Assembly: GCA_002838815.1 (NCBI GenBank)
Contig: LQGW01000053.1
Coordinates: forward strand, 1 to 64,000
From: Clostridiaceae bacterium JG1575
GTDB taxonomy: Bacteria; Bacillota; Clostridia; Clostridiales; Clostridiaceae
Direction: 5' to 3'
Length of the DNA stretch: 64,000 nucleotides
Below are positions 52,228 to 61,973 of the stretch, one piece after another. The notes under the pieces were generated by a model. That model made no database searches. It was not told the origin of the DNA and was given only the letters and a program-made list of their open reading frames with translations. The translations under genes were made by a program, and so were the position numbers. Position 1 is the stretch's first letter; each line of letters begins with the position of its first letter.

Positions 52228-52901
52228 AGACGTATTTATTATCCGACATCATCGGGCCCACCATGATCGGACCGTCAAGTTCTCATACGGCGGGGGCCGT
52301 GAAATTGGGCCAAGTGGCCCGTGCTTTGGTTTTGGGCGATGTGGCCCGGGTGGAGTTTCTATTGCATGGATCCTTTGCCATGACCTATCGCGGCCACGGA
52401 ACGGATCGAGCGCTCCTAGCAGGACTTATGGGCATGACGCCCTCTTCTGGAGACATTAAAAATGCTCTGGAAATCGCAACGGAGCGAGGGATCGAGTATC
52501 ATTTCATCCCCACGGACTTAGGGGATGTGCATCCCAATACCGTGCGCATCGTCATCACGCGCCATGATGGGGTCAAGCGCAGCGTTACGGGCTGCTCCGT
52601 GGGCGGCGGCAACATCCGCATCACCGCCCTCAATGAAGACGAAGTGGACTTCACCGGGGATTATCCGACCCTCCTCATCAAATACACGGATGTGCCGGGG
52701 ATGATCGCCACGGTGACTAAGGCCCTGGCGGAGTGTCGGATCAATATTGCCTTTATGCGGGTGTTCCGTTCCTCCAAGGGGCGAACCGCCACCATGGTCT
52801 TCGAAACCGATGAAAGCGTTCCGGATGAAGTGGTGGAGCGCCTGCGCCACCTAAGTGGGGTCCATTTGGTTATTTTCTTAAAGCTCATGGAGGTGCAATA
52901 G
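52224..52901 (+). CDS. sdaAB: L-serine dehydratase, beta subunit
   Basis: 225 residues from TTG 52224, which overlaps the kinase stop. IGPSSSHTAGAVKLG is the family signature, and a C-terminal ACT domain (about 148-220) may sense serine. Works with the alpha subunit two bases downstream to convert L-serine to pyruvate and ammonia. Confidence 0.95.
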   Translation: MKTYLLSDIIGPTMIGPSSSHTAGAVKLGQVARALVLGDVARVEFLLHGSFAMTYRGHGTDRALLAGLMGMTPSSGDIKNALEIATERGIEYHFIPTDLGDVHPNTVRIVITRHDGVKRSVTGCSVGGGNIRITALNEDEVDFTGDYPTLLIKYTDVPGMIATVTKALAECRINIAFMRVFRSSKGRTATMVFETDESVPDEVVERLRHLSGVHLVIFLKLMEVQ

Positions 52902-52903
52902 CG

Positions 52904-53863
52904 ATGTTTCCGCGTACCGCAAAAGAAGTGGCCCAAATGGCCGAAGAACAACACACACATCTTGGAACGTTTGCCATCCGCCATGAGTCGGAAGAAACGG
53001 GAGCGTCTGAAGAGGCGGTGCGCGCCGCCTTGGCCGAGCAGATCCGCATCATGAAGGTTTCAGCGACCGAAGGACGCCGGCGGCTGGTCTTTTCCCTGTC
53101 GGGACTCATTGGGGGGGACTCGACGAAGGTGTCTGCTTACGCCAAGCGGGGCACCGCCATCTCCGGCGAAGTGATGGTGGACGCGGTGGCTTACGCCATG
53201 AGCTCCTCTGAAGTCAACGCCTCCATGGGCCGTATTGTGGCGGCGCCCACGGCCGGCGCCTGCGGTATTTTGCCGGCCGTGCTCAAGACGTTTTCGGATC
53301 GCCGGGGGACGTCGGAGGAGGAGCTTGTGGATGCCTTGGCGGTGGCGGGGGCCATGGGGATCATCATCGGGCAAAACGCCACCATTTCCGGAGCCGAGGG
53401 GGGGTGCCAGGCGGAGACGGGAGCGGCGGCCGCCATGGCGGCTGGCGCCGCCGTCCATCTGCTGGGCGGTACGCCCAGTCAGTGCCTAGACTCGGGAGCC
53501 ATTGTCTTGATGAATATGCTGGGCCTGGTGTGCGACCCTGTGGCCGGGCTGGTTGAGATCCCGTGCGTTTATCGAAACGCTCAAGGGGCCGTGAACGCAC
53601 TGACCACCGCTGATATGGTGATGGCCGGAGTGCGCTCGCGCATTCCCTTTGACGAGGCGGTGACGGCCATGTATGAAGTCGGCCGCTCTCTCTCCGAGGC
53701 GCTTCGCGAAACAGGAATCGGCGGCATTGCCGGAACCCCTACGGGGCAGCGACTCAAGCGTCAGGTCTTTGGGGATGCGCCCATCACAGAAGTCCATAAA
53801 GACTACAAGCAGCCCCGAGAAGAGGAGGAGTCCTCGGGGACTGGCTTTGAAAAAGGGTTGTAG
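52904..53863 (+). CDS. sdaAA: L-serine dehydratase, iron-sulfur alpha subunit
   Basis: 319 residues. Oxygen-sensitive [4Fe-4S] catalytic subunit with cysteines in TAGACGILPA, GAEGGCQAE and LVCDPVAG; SMGRIVAAPTAGA and IPCVYRNAQGA are typical. The Fe-S cluster makes it an obvious candidate for iron-sparing control. Terminator follows. Confidence 0.96.
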   Translation: MFPRTAKEVAQMAEEQHTHLGTFAIRHESEETGASEEAVRAALAEQIRIMKVSATEGRRRLVFSLSGLIGGDSTKVSAYAKRGTAISGEVMVDAVAYAMSSSEVNASMGRIVAAPTAGACGILPAVLKTFSDRRGTSEEELVDALAVAGAMGIIIGQNATISGAEGGCQAETGAAAAMAAGAAVHLLGGTPSQCLDSGAIVLMNMLGLVCDPVAGLVEIPCVYRNAQGAVNALTTADMVMAGVRSRIPFDEAVTAMYEVGRSLSEALRETGIGGIAGTPTGQRLKRQVFGDAPITEVHKDYKQPREEEESSGTGFEKGL

Positions 53864-53884
53864 TGCAACTGCGCCAAAGGATCA

Positions 53885-53938
53885 GCCCCTGAACGCTTCA
53901 AAAAACCTTTGGTTCTTTTGAAGCGTTCAGGGGCTTTT
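53885..53938. terminator. Bidirectional terminator
   Basis: GCCCCTGAACGCTTCAAAA pairs with TTTTGAAGCGTTCAGGGGC, then TTTTTAATT; lies between sdaAA and convergent pssA. Confidence 0.92.
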
Positions 53939-53979
53939 TAATTGGTATAAGGGGGGGCGCCTCAAGGCGAGGGGAGTCG

Positions 53980-54516
53980 TCAGCGTTTTTTAAAATGAAC
54001 GCTGCTGACCATGAGCCAGCCCAAAAAGACGGCCAAGGCCATGAGGAAAAAGACGTAATAGGGTCCCGGGGCTTGATTGATGATGGCAAAAATCGTCAAG
54101 GTGGGGCCGGCGATGGTGATGGGAACCCCGGTGAAGGTTCCGTCAAAGACTACGGAATTGTAGCGGGCCAGACGGAAGGTGCCGCAAAGGCAGAATACCA
54201 CGATGATGAGGTACCCCAAAAAGCCGAATCGGTCAAAATGGTGCATTTGATAAACCAAAATAGCAGGAGCCACCCCGAAGGACACATTGTCGGCCAAAGA
54301 ATCCAATTCCCGGCCCAAGGTGGACTCTGCGCCGATCATTCGTGCGATGCGCCCGTCGTAGCGATCCACGATGCCGGCTGCAAGAATGAAGAGTCCGGCA
54401 TTGAGGTAATGGCCTCGGATGGTATCGAGGATCGCCAAAATACCCAAGGCCAGATTCAAAAAGGTGAAGCCATTGGGGACCATGGATTTTTTAAAAGGGT
54501 TTCGTTTAATAGCCAT
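53980..54516 (-). CDS. pssA: CDP-diacylglycerol-serine O-phosphatidyltransferase
   Basis: Makes phosphatidylserine from CDP-diacylglycerol and serine. 178 residues, five to six helices; the CDP-alcohol phosphotransferase motif is VDRYDGRIAR..GRELDSLAD. ATG 54516 follows AAAGGAG. Specificity for serine is inferred from VPNGFTFLNL and RLARYN, typical of PssA. Confidence 0.88.
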   Translation of the reverse strand: MAIKRNPFKKSMVPNGFTFLNLALGILAILDTIRGHYLNAGLFILAAGIVDRYDGRIARMIGAESTLGRELDSLADNVSFGVAPAILVYQMHHFDRFGFLGYLIIVVFCLCGTFRLARYNSVVFDGTFTGVPITIAGPTLTIFAIINQAPGPYYVFFLMALAVFLGWLMVSSVHFKKR

Positions 54517-54879
54517 AAAGCATCTCCTTTGGCCCCATTGTAGCAAAAAGCCGCCTTGGCGTCACCTCTTTCACGCCTCATGGCAAAGCCCCGCACCTTC
54601 TTGAAGAGGCTTGAAGATATGCGAGGCAAAAGCGCCCAAGCATTCGCCCCAGGCAGGAACGGTCGTAAAGAACGTCTCTTCCTCATGGGGCGGGCGAGAA
54701 GGGGTGGGGCGCAGTGACTTTTGTTTTTGGGCTCCCAGAGGCAAGGCATCCCCTGGCCTCTTCTTGCTTGGGCCTAAAGGGTCTGCCGATCCCGGGAAAC
54801 ATGGTGTAGAATAGGGAGAGGATGAAGCCTCCAGGATGAACCATCGGGGGCGGTCCTCAGACCTGGCTTAGGAGAATGG
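54517..54879 (+). other. Divergent intergenic region
   Basis: Between pssA and the lipid kinase gene. TAGAAT at 54807-54812 with TGCCGA 17 bases upstream is a weak plus-strand promoter. Nothing else convincing. Confidence 0.35.
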
Positions 54880-55776
54880 ATGATGAAACGAGTCTTATTT
54901 TTTTATAACCCCGGATCCGGGGATGGCCGCATCAAGCAGCAACTGGATGCAGTCCATAGTCTTTATCAGAGGTATGGTTACGTGGTGGATGTGCGCCGTT
55001 TGGATGATTCCTTGCGCTCCTTGCCTCAGTTTACGGAGCCTGAAGGGTTTTACGATCACGTCTTGGTGGCTGGCGGCGACGGAACAGCGCAAACAATGGT
55101 TCAGCAGATGAAAGATCATGGCTGGTCGGTGCCCTTGGGCATTCTCCCCATGGGCACGGCCAATGATTACGCCACCTATATCGGCATGCCCCAGGATTTG
55201 GAAGAGGGCCTGCGCCAGATCCTGACGTTGCCCGCGCAGGAAATGGACTTGGGACACGCCAACAACTCCGTATTCATCAATGTCTTTTCCTGTGGGTATT
55301 TTGTGGATATTTCCCAGAAAACCGACAAAGATCTGAAAAACAGCATCGGCTGGCTGGCGTATTTTCTAAAGTCCATCGAAAAAATCCGAGATCTTCGGCC
55401 CAATCACGTGCGCCTAAAGTCCAAAGAATTCTCTTACGAAGGGGATATGCTGATGCTTTTGGTGTTTAATGGCAACAGCGCCGGGGGCATGAAGGTGGCC
55501 TTAAAATCCCGCGGCAACGACGGGGTGTTGGACGTTCTGATGCTCAAAGGAGGCAATTGGACGGAGTCGGTTCCCGCGGTGGTGCGTCTATTGCGCGGAG
55601 ATATGACCGTGCTCAACGATCCGGCGCTGGTGTGGTTTCAGACGGATCACTTGGTGGTCGAAGCCGCCTCGGAGGTCCCGACGGACATCGACGGCGAAAA
55701 GGGGCCCTCCTTCCCGGTGGATATTCGTTGTGAGCGCGCAGGAATGCAAGTGCTGGGCGTTCGGGGAACGCTTTGA
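54880..55776 (+). CDS. YegS/DagK-type diacylglycerol (lipid) kinase
   Basis: 298 residues. FFYNPGSGDGR, VAGGDGTAQTMVQ and LPMGTANDYAT are the nucleotide-binding and catalytic motifs. Likely phosphorylates diacylglycerol or a related lipid. TTAGGAG precedes ATG 54880; ATG 54883 is equally usable. The stop overlaps the MFS start (TGATG). Confidence 0.9.
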   Translation: MMKRVLFFYNPGSGDGRIKQQLDAVHSLYQRYGYVVDVRRLDDSLRSLPQFTEPEGFYDHVLVAGGDGTAQTMVQQMKDHGWSVPLGILPMGTANDYATYIGMPQDLEEGLRQILTLPAQEMDLGHANNSVFINVFSCGYFVDISQKTDKDLKNSIGWLAYFLKSIEKIRDLRPNHVRLKSKEFSYEGDMLMLLVFNGNSAGGMKVALKSRGNDGVLDVLMLKGGNWTESVPAVVRLLRGDMTVLNDPALVWFQTDHLVVEAASEVPTDIDGEKGPSFPVDIRCERAGMQVLGVRGTL

Positions 55777-56978
55777 TGACGCAAAAACGTTCCATGACGC
55801 TGCGCTATTCGCTCTTGCAGGCGCTTTTTTGGATGATGTTCGGCGTCGTGGTGGCCTTTGGGACGCTCTATCTTTTGTCTCGAGGATTTGGGGAGGCACA
55901 AATTGGCGGTCTCATGGCCTTGGCCAATATTTTGGGCGCACTCCTTCAGCCGATCTTGGGCAGTTTCTCCGATCGCACCGAACGCTTCAGCCTCAGTCAA
56001 CTTTTGGCGGGACTGGCGTTTCTAAGCCTTATTTGCGCAGTTTCTTTGCCTTTTTGTGCTGGGCTTATCACGGCGGTCTTGTATGTTTTATTGATTTCCT
56101 TAGCCTACCTCATGATGCCCCTGGTGAATGCTTTAGGAATGTATTTCGTCAATCGCGGTCACGCGTGTGATTATGGGATTGCTCGGGGGATCGGCTCGCT
56201 GTTTTTTGCCCTGATGTCCAACGTTCTGGGGTATGCGATTGTTCGCTACGGCGCACAGTTTTTGCCCTTTGTCTGCGGCGGCTTTTTGACGCTGATTCTG
56301 CTCTTTGCCCTTTTGACGCCCACTCAGCCGTCCAGCCTGGAACCCCTCGAGATCCTGGAGGAGCCCGTTGCCCTCGCCTCGACTTCGCTGCGAGACATGG
56401 CCAAGCGCTACCCGGGCTTTTTGTGGGTGCTCCTAGGGGTGCTTCTTATTTTTTCCTTCCACAACCTCTCCAACACCTACCTGATCCAGATTGTTCGGCG
56501 CTTGGGGGGGAATGAGGAAGCCATGGGGCGGATCTTGAGTCTCGCGGCCCTCTTGGAGTTGCCCGCCATGCTGACCTTCACGATCTACGCACGACGCTGC
56601 GGCGCTCAAAAGGTCATGGCCCTTTCGGGGGTTTTTTGGATCGTGAAGGCATCGGCCTATGTCCTGGCGCAAAGCATGGGGGCTCTCTATGGCGCCCAAA
56701 TCTTTCAAGGGCTTTCCTTTGCCCCCTTTATGCCGGCGTTGGTCTATTTTAGCAACGCCACCATGCGGGGCAAAGACCAGGTCAAAGGACAGGCATTGAT
56801 GACCACCGCCAACACCTTAGGCGGGGTTTTTGGCAATCTCTTTGGGGGCTTGCTCTTAGCACAAGCTGGGGTGGCCCCCATGCTGGGATCCGGTTTGGCC
56901 ATGGCGGCCCTTGGGGCGCTAAGTCTTTGGTTTGGCCTTTGGCGCCAAAAAACAGCGACCGTACAAAGGGCAGCCTAA
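55776..56978 (+). CDS. MFS transporter
   Basis: 400 residues from ATG 55776, twelve predicted helices. LGSFSDRTERFSLSQL is the loop 2-3 motif of the MFS_1-like group (nucleoside/phenylpropionate permease relatives). Substrate unknown. Coupled to the lipid kinase gene upstream. Confidence 0.83.
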   Translation: MTQKRSMTLRYSLLQALFWMMFGVVVAFGTLYLLSRGFGEAQIGGLMALANILGALLQPILGSFSDRTERFSLSQLLAGLAFLSLICAVSLPFCAGLITAVLYVLLISLAYLMMPLVNALGMYFVNRGHACDYGIARGIGSLFFALMSNVLGYAIVRYGAQFLPFVCGGFLTLILLFALLTPTQPSSLEPLEILEEPVALASTSLRDMAKRYPGFLWVLLGVLLIFSFHNLSNTYLIQIVRRLGGNEEAMGRILSLAALLELPAMLTFTIYARRCGAQKVMALSGVFWIVKASAYVLAQSMGALYGAQIFQGLSFAPFMPALVYFSNATMRGKDQVKGQALMTTANTLGGVFGNLFGGLLLAQAGVAPMLGSGLAMAALGALSLWFGLWRQKTATVQRAA

Positions 56979-57018
56979 GTCAGTAAAGGCGCCGTGCGTT
57001 TCCAAAGGAGGGGGACCC

Positions 57019-58071
57019 ATGAGGAAAGATCATGAACCAGAAAGAAATCAGGGGAACCCAAAGAACCCTGGCGAGCAGCAAAAGCTTTATTCCCTCTTAA
57101 ACGCCATGGGCTTAAAAGTTTTTGGCGTCACCACGAAGGAAGCCGTTTTAGCTCATGCAGCCTACTATAAAGAACGGCCGACGGATCAGAAAACCGAATT
57201 CGAAGCGTCCAGCGGAGATTTGGCCAAGGATCTTCAAGCGGTGGTCCCAGACGGGTCCAAGATTCTCAGCATTGCGTTTCCCTACGCTCACGATCTGAAT
57301 TGGGAGGAGAGTCACTTCAGCATTTACGCCCGAAGCCTCGATTATCATGAAGTGCTCACCGCTTACTTGGCGCGCATCGCGCAATGGATCACGGACGAAG
57401 GATATTGCGCGCAGACCTTCCGAGATTCAAATCCTTTGCCCGAGCGCCTCATCGCTTGCCTGGCCGGGGTGGGCTATGTGGGGCGCAACAACACCCTCAT
57501 CACAAAAGACTATGGAAGCTTTGTCTTTTTGGGAGAGGTGGTGACCGATTATCCGCTGCGTCCCTCGAGCGTCGGTAGGCTTCCAGGCGATCACAGCCTC
57601 TGTGGCTCCTGCCGAGCTTGTCAAAAAGCCTGCCCTGCGGGCATCTTGATCGATGGCTTCACCGATTCCTCCCGCTGCTTATCTTACGTGAGTCAAAAAA
57701 AGGAGCTGGCGGAAGAGGAGATTCAAAAGCTCCAGGGGCGGCTCTTTGGTTGTGATACCTGTCTTAGGGTCTGCCCCAAAAACCAGGGCCGCTCAGGTAC
57801 GGGTCTCCCGGAATTTCAAGTGTTGGAATACATGGCACATCCGGATCTTTTAGAGCTGGCCCAACTGTCCCGAGCGACGTTTCGCGAAAAGTACGCCATC
57901 ACCTCGGCGGGCTGGCGCGGCAAAACCGTCCTGGCGCGCAACGCCCTCATTGCCTTGTCGGCAACCGGAAAGTTGCCCGAGGATCTGAGGTTTTCATCCC
58001 CCGTCTTGCAGCGGGAATATGATAAGATTAAGAAGTTGTCCAAGGAAAAAACGAAGGGTCGCTCCCGGTGA
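57019..58071 (+). CDS. queG: Epoxyqueuosine reductase QueG
   Basis: Last step of queuosine synthesis on tRNA, cobalamin-dependent with two [4Fe-4S] clusters. 350 residues from ATG 57019 (AAAGGAGG). Ferredoxin motifs CGSCRACQKACP and CDTCLRVCPKN, preceded by GVGYVGRNNTLIT; C-terminal helical repeat region. First of a queG-plsC-nth cluster. Confidence 0.92.
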   Translation: MRKDHEPERNQGNPKNPGEQQKLYSLLNAMGLKVFGVTTKEAVLAHAAYYKERPTDQKTEFEASSGDLAKDLQAVVPDGSKILSIAFPYAHDLNWEESHFSIYARSLDYHEVLTAYLARIAQWITDEGYCAQTFRDSNPLPERLIACLAGVGYVGRNNTLITKDYGSFVFLGEVVTDYPLRPSSVGRLPGDHSLCGSCRACQKACPAGILIDGFTDSSRCLSYVSQKKELAEEEIQKLQGRLFGCDTCLRVCPKNQGRSGTGLPEFQVLEYMAHPDLLELAQLSRATFREKYAITSAGWRGKTVLARNALIALSATGKLPEDLRFSSPVLQREYDKIKKLSKEKTKGRSR

Positions 58072-58111
58072 GGCGGCGGTCCTGGTCGAAGAGAGAAGAA
58101 GGAGGATTCCC

Positions 58112-58831
58112 ATGAAACTCATGGATCTTTTGATTCGGCTGCCTCAGCCGCTTCAAACCAAACTGGCCCAGCTGTATTTGAATCAAGAGCTGAAAAAAAA
58201 GGTACGGGTAACCCTTCGCGGCACCGAACACCTTCGGGAGGTGAAACGTCCTTGCATCTTCGTAGCCAATCATCTGTCCAACATTGATGGGGTGTTGATT
58301 TCTCGGCTTTTAAAAGAGTCCTTTGACCCTTATTTTGTCGCAGGGATCAAGCTTAGCTGCGATCCCTTCACCAACCTCTTCAAAAGCCTTTTAAAAACCA
58401 TCAACATCAAGCCCAACAGCGCGGATTTGGAGTCCATGCGCTCCATTCTCAATACCTTAAAGCAAGGCCACTCCATTATGATTTTTCCAGAGGGAACCCG
58501 CTCACGCAGCGCCTCCATGAATGAGGCGAAAAAGGGCATTTTGCTCATGGCTCGGCTCTCCGGGGCTCCCATCGTACCCATCGGACTTATGGGGACGGAA
58601 AAAGTCATGCCCATTAATGATGCGGGGAAGATGAATGAGGAGCGGCTCTTGAAGGGGGAAGTTACCCTTCAAGTGGGGCCCGCCTTCACCCTATTGCCCA
58701 AGGCGCCCGGGGAAGCCAAGCATGATTATGAGGATCGAGCGCTGCGGGATCTCATGGAACATATTGCGCGTCTCGTGGCGGAACCCTATCGCGGCGTGTA
58801 CGCCACGGCATCCTCAAAGGATCGCTCATGA
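58112..58831 (+). CDS. plsC: 1-acylglycerol-3-phosphate acyltransferase
   Basis: 239 residues from ATG 58112 (AAGGAGG). NHLSNID is the NHxxxxD catalytic motif, FPEGTRSRS the substrate motif, and APIVPIGLMG motif IV. Makes phosphatidic acid from lysophosphatidic acid. The stop overlaps the nth start (ATGA). Confidence 0.92.
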   Translation: MKLMDLLIRLPQPLQTKLAQLYLNQELKKKVRVTLRGTEHLREVKRPCIFVANHLSNIDGVLISRLLKESFDPYFVAGIKLSCDPFTNLFKSLLKTINIKPNSADLESMRSILNTLKQGHSIMIFPEGTRSRSASMNEAKKGILLMARLSGAPIVPIGLMGTEKVMPINDAGKMNEERLLKGEVTLQVGPAFTLLPKAPGEAKHDYEDRALRDLMEHIARLVAEPYRGVYATASSKDRS

Positions 58832-59544
58832 ACGCAAAAAACCGGCGGATTTTTGAGGTCTTGGCCCAGCGGTATCCGGATGCTCACTGTGAGCTGCTTC
58901 ACGAAACGCCCTTTCAACTGTTGATTTCCACGGTCTTGTCTGCGCAAACCACCGACGTTCAAGTCAATAAGGTCATGCCGGCGGTGTATGAACGCCTGCC
59001 CGATGCCAAGGCCTGGCTTTCGCTGAGCCTTGGAGAGATTGAAGAAACGATTAAAAGCATCGGGCTTTATAAAAGCAAGGCGCGTCATATTTATGCCCTG
59101 GTGCGCATGCTCCTAGAGGAGTGGGGAGGAGAGGTTCCGCGGACCTTGGAGGAACTGACCAAGCTTCCTGGCGTGGGCCGAAAAACCGCCAACGTCGTTT
59201 TAGCCAATGCCTACGGGGTTCCCTCCATTGCCGTGGATACCCATGTGTTTCGCTTGGCCAATCGCATCGGCATCGCCCATGAGAAGAATGTGGCGAAAAC
59301 GGAGGCGGCCCTGCAAAAGGCCTTGGATCCAGATCTTTGGATCCAAGCGCATCACCTGCTGATTTTTCATGGTCGCGCGCTTTGTACGGCCCGCTCCCCC
59401 AAGTGTGATCTTTGCCCCATCCGCGACGATTGCGACTACGATAAAAGCCAGCGAGCTCTGGCTCGGGCGGCCCTGAGACAAAAAGCCAAAAAGTCCAAGG
59501 AACCCTCGCCCCGCGTCCCAAGCAGGGAAAAGGGACGCCCCTAA
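58828..59544 (+). CDS. nth: Endonuclease III
   Basis: Base-excision DNA glycosylase/AP lyase for oxidised pyrimidines; 238 residues. LPGVGRKTANVV holds the helix-hairpin-helix and catalytic lysine, VDTHVFR the catalytic aspartate, and C-x6-C-x2-C-x5-C (CTARSPKCDLCPIRDDC) the [4Fe-4S] cluster. The basic tail after 208 is longer than in E. coli. Confidence 0.95.
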   Translation: MNAKNRRIFEVLAQRYPDAHCELLHETPFQLLISTVLSAQTTDVQVNKVMPAVYERLPDAKAWLSLSLGEIEETIKSIGLYKSKARHIYALVRMLLEEWGGEVPRTLEELTKLPGVGRKTANVVLANAYGVPSIAVDTHVFRLANRIGIAHEKNVAKTEAALQKALDPDLWIQAHHLLIFHGRALCTARSPKCDLCPIRDDCDYDKSQRALARAALRQKAKKSKEPSPRVPSREKGRP

Positions 59545-59683
59545 GAGACGTTTCCTTTTCCAAAGGAACCAAAGGATTGTAGGGTTCACCAATTTTTATT
59601 TTTAACGACAAAAAAGCACGCCGGCTGTTCAAGGATCCATGGAATGGGCAATAAGGCAGAGACGGCAAAAAAGAGAGGATTTC

Positions 59684-60640
59684 ATGAAAATAGGCGTATT
59701 AATGGGTGGGGTGTCCACGGAACGGGAGATTTCCCTGCGGACGGGAGAAAATCTCTATGAGAGCGTGGATTCTTCCCGCCATGAGAAAGTCCGCATCGTT
59801 CTCAATGAGAAAAAAGATGTTTTTGAGGCTTGCAAGGACTTGGATTTTGCACTCTTGGCCTTACACGGCCAGTTCGGGGAGGATGGTCGGGTCCAGGGGA
59901 TTTTGGAAGCCATGGGCATCCCCTATTCGGGGTCGGACGTGAAGAGCTCGGCCTTGGCCATGGATAAGGACCTCTCCAAAAAGGTTCTCGCTCAGTCGGG
60001 TCTCCCGGTGGCTGATTGGGTGATGGTTCATTCCTTGGAGGAAGCGCAGCGGATCGCAGGGCCCTTCTTAAAGGAAAAAGGGAAAGTATGCGTCAAGCCC
60101 AACAGCGGCGGCTCTTCGGTGATGACGTTTCTTTGCGAAACCACTGAGGAATTGGCCCATGCCGTCCAGGAAGCCCTCACGGTGGATTGGGAGGTTATGG
60201 TGGAGGAATTTATTTGTGGGGATGAAATTACCGTGCCCATCTTGGGCGGGCGGGTCTTGCCCACCTTATTGATCCGCGCTCAATCGGGATTCTTTGACTA
60301 TACGGCCAAATATCAGGACGAAGCGCACGGCGGCGCCAAAGAAGAGGTTATTGACCTGCCCGAGCCGTTAAAGCAACGCGTGGAGGACTTGGCGCTGGCC
60401 ACCTACCATACGCTGAAATGTTCCGTATATGGCCGAGTGGATTTCATCTTGCGCGAGGGGGTGCCCTACCTGCTCGAGATCAATACGCTGCCGGGTATGA
60501 CGGCCACTTCTTTAATTCCTCGCAGTGCAAAGGCCGCGGGAATGGATTACGCCCAGTTGGTGGAACGGATCATTGAACTATCCTTGGCGCAGCGTCGCCG
60601 GGAAGGGGAGAAAACCGGAACCCCCGCTGAAATAGGGTAG
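59684..60640 (+). CDS. ddl: D-alanine-D-alanine ligase
   Basis: ATP-grasp ligase making D-Ala-D-Ala for peptidoglycan; 318 residues from ATG 59684 (AGAGAGGA). MGGVSTEREISL, LHGQFGEDG, KPNSGGSSV, EINTLPGMT are intact. A tyrosine in the omega-loop region (FDYTAKYQ) is consistent with a D-Ala-D-Ala rather than D-lactate enzyme. Confidence 0.95.
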   Translation: MKIGVLMGGVSTEREISLRTGENLYESVDSSRHEKVRIVLNEKKDVFEACKDLDFALLALHGQFGEDGRVQGILEAMGIPYSGSDVKSSALAMDKDLSKKVLAQSGLPVADWVMVHSLEEAQRIAGPFLKEKGKVCVKPNSGGSSVMTFLCETTEELAHAVQEALTVDWEVMVEEFICGDEITVPILGGRVLPTLLIRAQSGFFDYTAKYQDEAHGGAKEEVIDLPEPLKQRVEDLALATYHTLKCSVYGRVDFILREGVPYLLEINTLPGMTATSLIPRSAKAAGMDYAQLVERIIELSLAQRRREGEKTGTPAEIG

Positions 60641-60668
60641 GATTCAGCGCTTGCCTACACTAAAAAGA

Positions 60669-60716
60669 CCAAAGCCCCGAGGCCCTCTTTCGTTAAAGAG
60701 GATCTCGGGGCTTTGG
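60669..60716. terminator. Bidirectional terminator
   Basis: CCAAAGCCCCGAG pairs with CTCGGGGCTTTGG with an inner CCTCTTT/AAAGAGG stem; between ddl and the convergent M42 gene. Confidence 0.88.
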
Positions 60717-60732
60717 CTTCGCTCAAACGAAG

Positions 60733-61761
60733 CTAGGGCATGCCGGCTTTGGCGTAGGCGAGGACCAGATTCAAGGTGGCTTCCATGGAGTCACAGTGGG
60801 TTCGCTCATAGCCGTGGCTGGCAAAAACGCCGGCACCGATGAGGCCCGTACGGACATCCGCTCCGGCCCGAAGGGCTGCGGAGGCGTCGGAGCCATAGAA
60901 GTTGTAAATATCTTGGCGGTAGGGGATGTCCAGTTCTTCGCACAGCGCGACGAGACGTTCTTTGACGTCGAAGTGGTAAGGACCCGAGGAATCTTTGGCG
61001 CAGATGTTCACCGCAAACTCCGAGGAGTTTTGACCGTTGCCCGGCGCGCCCATATCCACCGCAATGAATTCTTCGACGTGCGCTGGAATCCCTGCGCAGG
61101 CACCATGACCGACTTCTTCATAGGTGGAGAGAAAGAAGTAGAGGGTGTTTTTCAAGGGGGCGTCTTTTAGGTCGGCCATGGCTTCCAGGAGCACCGCCAC
61201 CGAAGCCTTATCGTCCAAATAGCGAGTTTTGATGAAGCCGGTGTCGGTGAGTTGAAAGCGCGGGTCCACAAAAATAAAATCCCCCACGTCAATGCCCAGC
61301 GCGCGAACATCGTCTGCGGATTGGACCTTGGCATCCAAGATGACTTCGGTGGTGTCTTGAGAGCGTTCAGTTTTCGCAACGTCTGCGCCGTCAATATGCA
61401 CCGAGGGCTTAGTGCCTTGGAAGGTACCGCTGATGAGATCGCCTTTTCGGGTGCGCACCTGGCAGTTCTCGGCATCCAGACTGATCCAAGGGCAACCGCC
61501 GATCATGGCGATTTTTAAGCGCCCGTTGCTTTTGATTTCCTTAACCATGGCCCCGAGGGTGTCCATGTGGGCGGAAAAAAGAATGGCTTCTGGTCGCTCG
61601 CCGGGCAATACGGCGAGGATGCCGCCTTTTTTGAGCAGCTGATGCTCGATGCCCAAGTTGCGGAGCCGTTGGGAGACAAAGGGCTGAATCTCCTTATGGT
61701 AGCCTGTGGGGCTGTGGATTTCGATGAGTTCCCGAAGGGTTTGGATGAGTGATTGATTCAT
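60733..61761 (-). CDS. M42 family metallopeptidase
   Basis: 342 residues from ATG 61761. Dizinc aminopeptidase forming tetrahedral dodecamers. Motifs: SAHMDTLG, RYLDDKASVAVLLEAM, STYEEVGHGA, and the last zinc histidine in THCDSMEA. Third peptidase family in the window. Confidence 0.92.
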   Translation of the reverse strand: MNQSLIQTLRELIEIHSPTGYHKEIQPFVSQRLRNLGIEHQLLKKGGILAVLPGERPEAILFSAHMDTLGAMVKEIKSNGRLKIAMIGGCPWISLDAENCQVRTRKGDLISGTFQGTKPSVHIDGADVAKTERSQDTTEVILDAKVQSADDVRALGIDVGDFIFVDPRFQLTDTGFIKTRYLDDKASVAVLLEAMADLKDAPLKNTLYFFLSTYEEVGHGACAGIPAHVEEFIAVDMGAPGNGQNSSEFAVNICAKDSSGPYHFDVKERLVALCEELDIPYRQDIYNFYGSDASAALRAGADVRTGLIGAGVFASHGYERTHCDSMEATLNLVLAYAKAGMP

Positions 61762-61899
61762 GAAGCACCTCGTTTGGTTCAGTGAGAGAGGGTGGAGGCT
61801 GGGCGGGTCCTTTTTTTGGCCCGACGGCCCAAGCTGCATTCATTATATCAAAGCTTGGAGGCGCAGAGGATCCCTAAGGCGGATCCCTTTTGGGGAACC

Positions 61900-61908
61900 T
61901 GATATAAT
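61900..61908 (+). promoter_or_regulatory. Extended -10 promoter of the moxR-DUF58 operon
   Basis: TGATATAAT, 66 bases before ATG 61974. Confidence 0.55.
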
Positions 61909-61973
61909 AACAGCAAGACAAATCCTGCGACGTTTATGTCGTCCGTTCTTACTGTTTTTCAAGGAGAAACGAG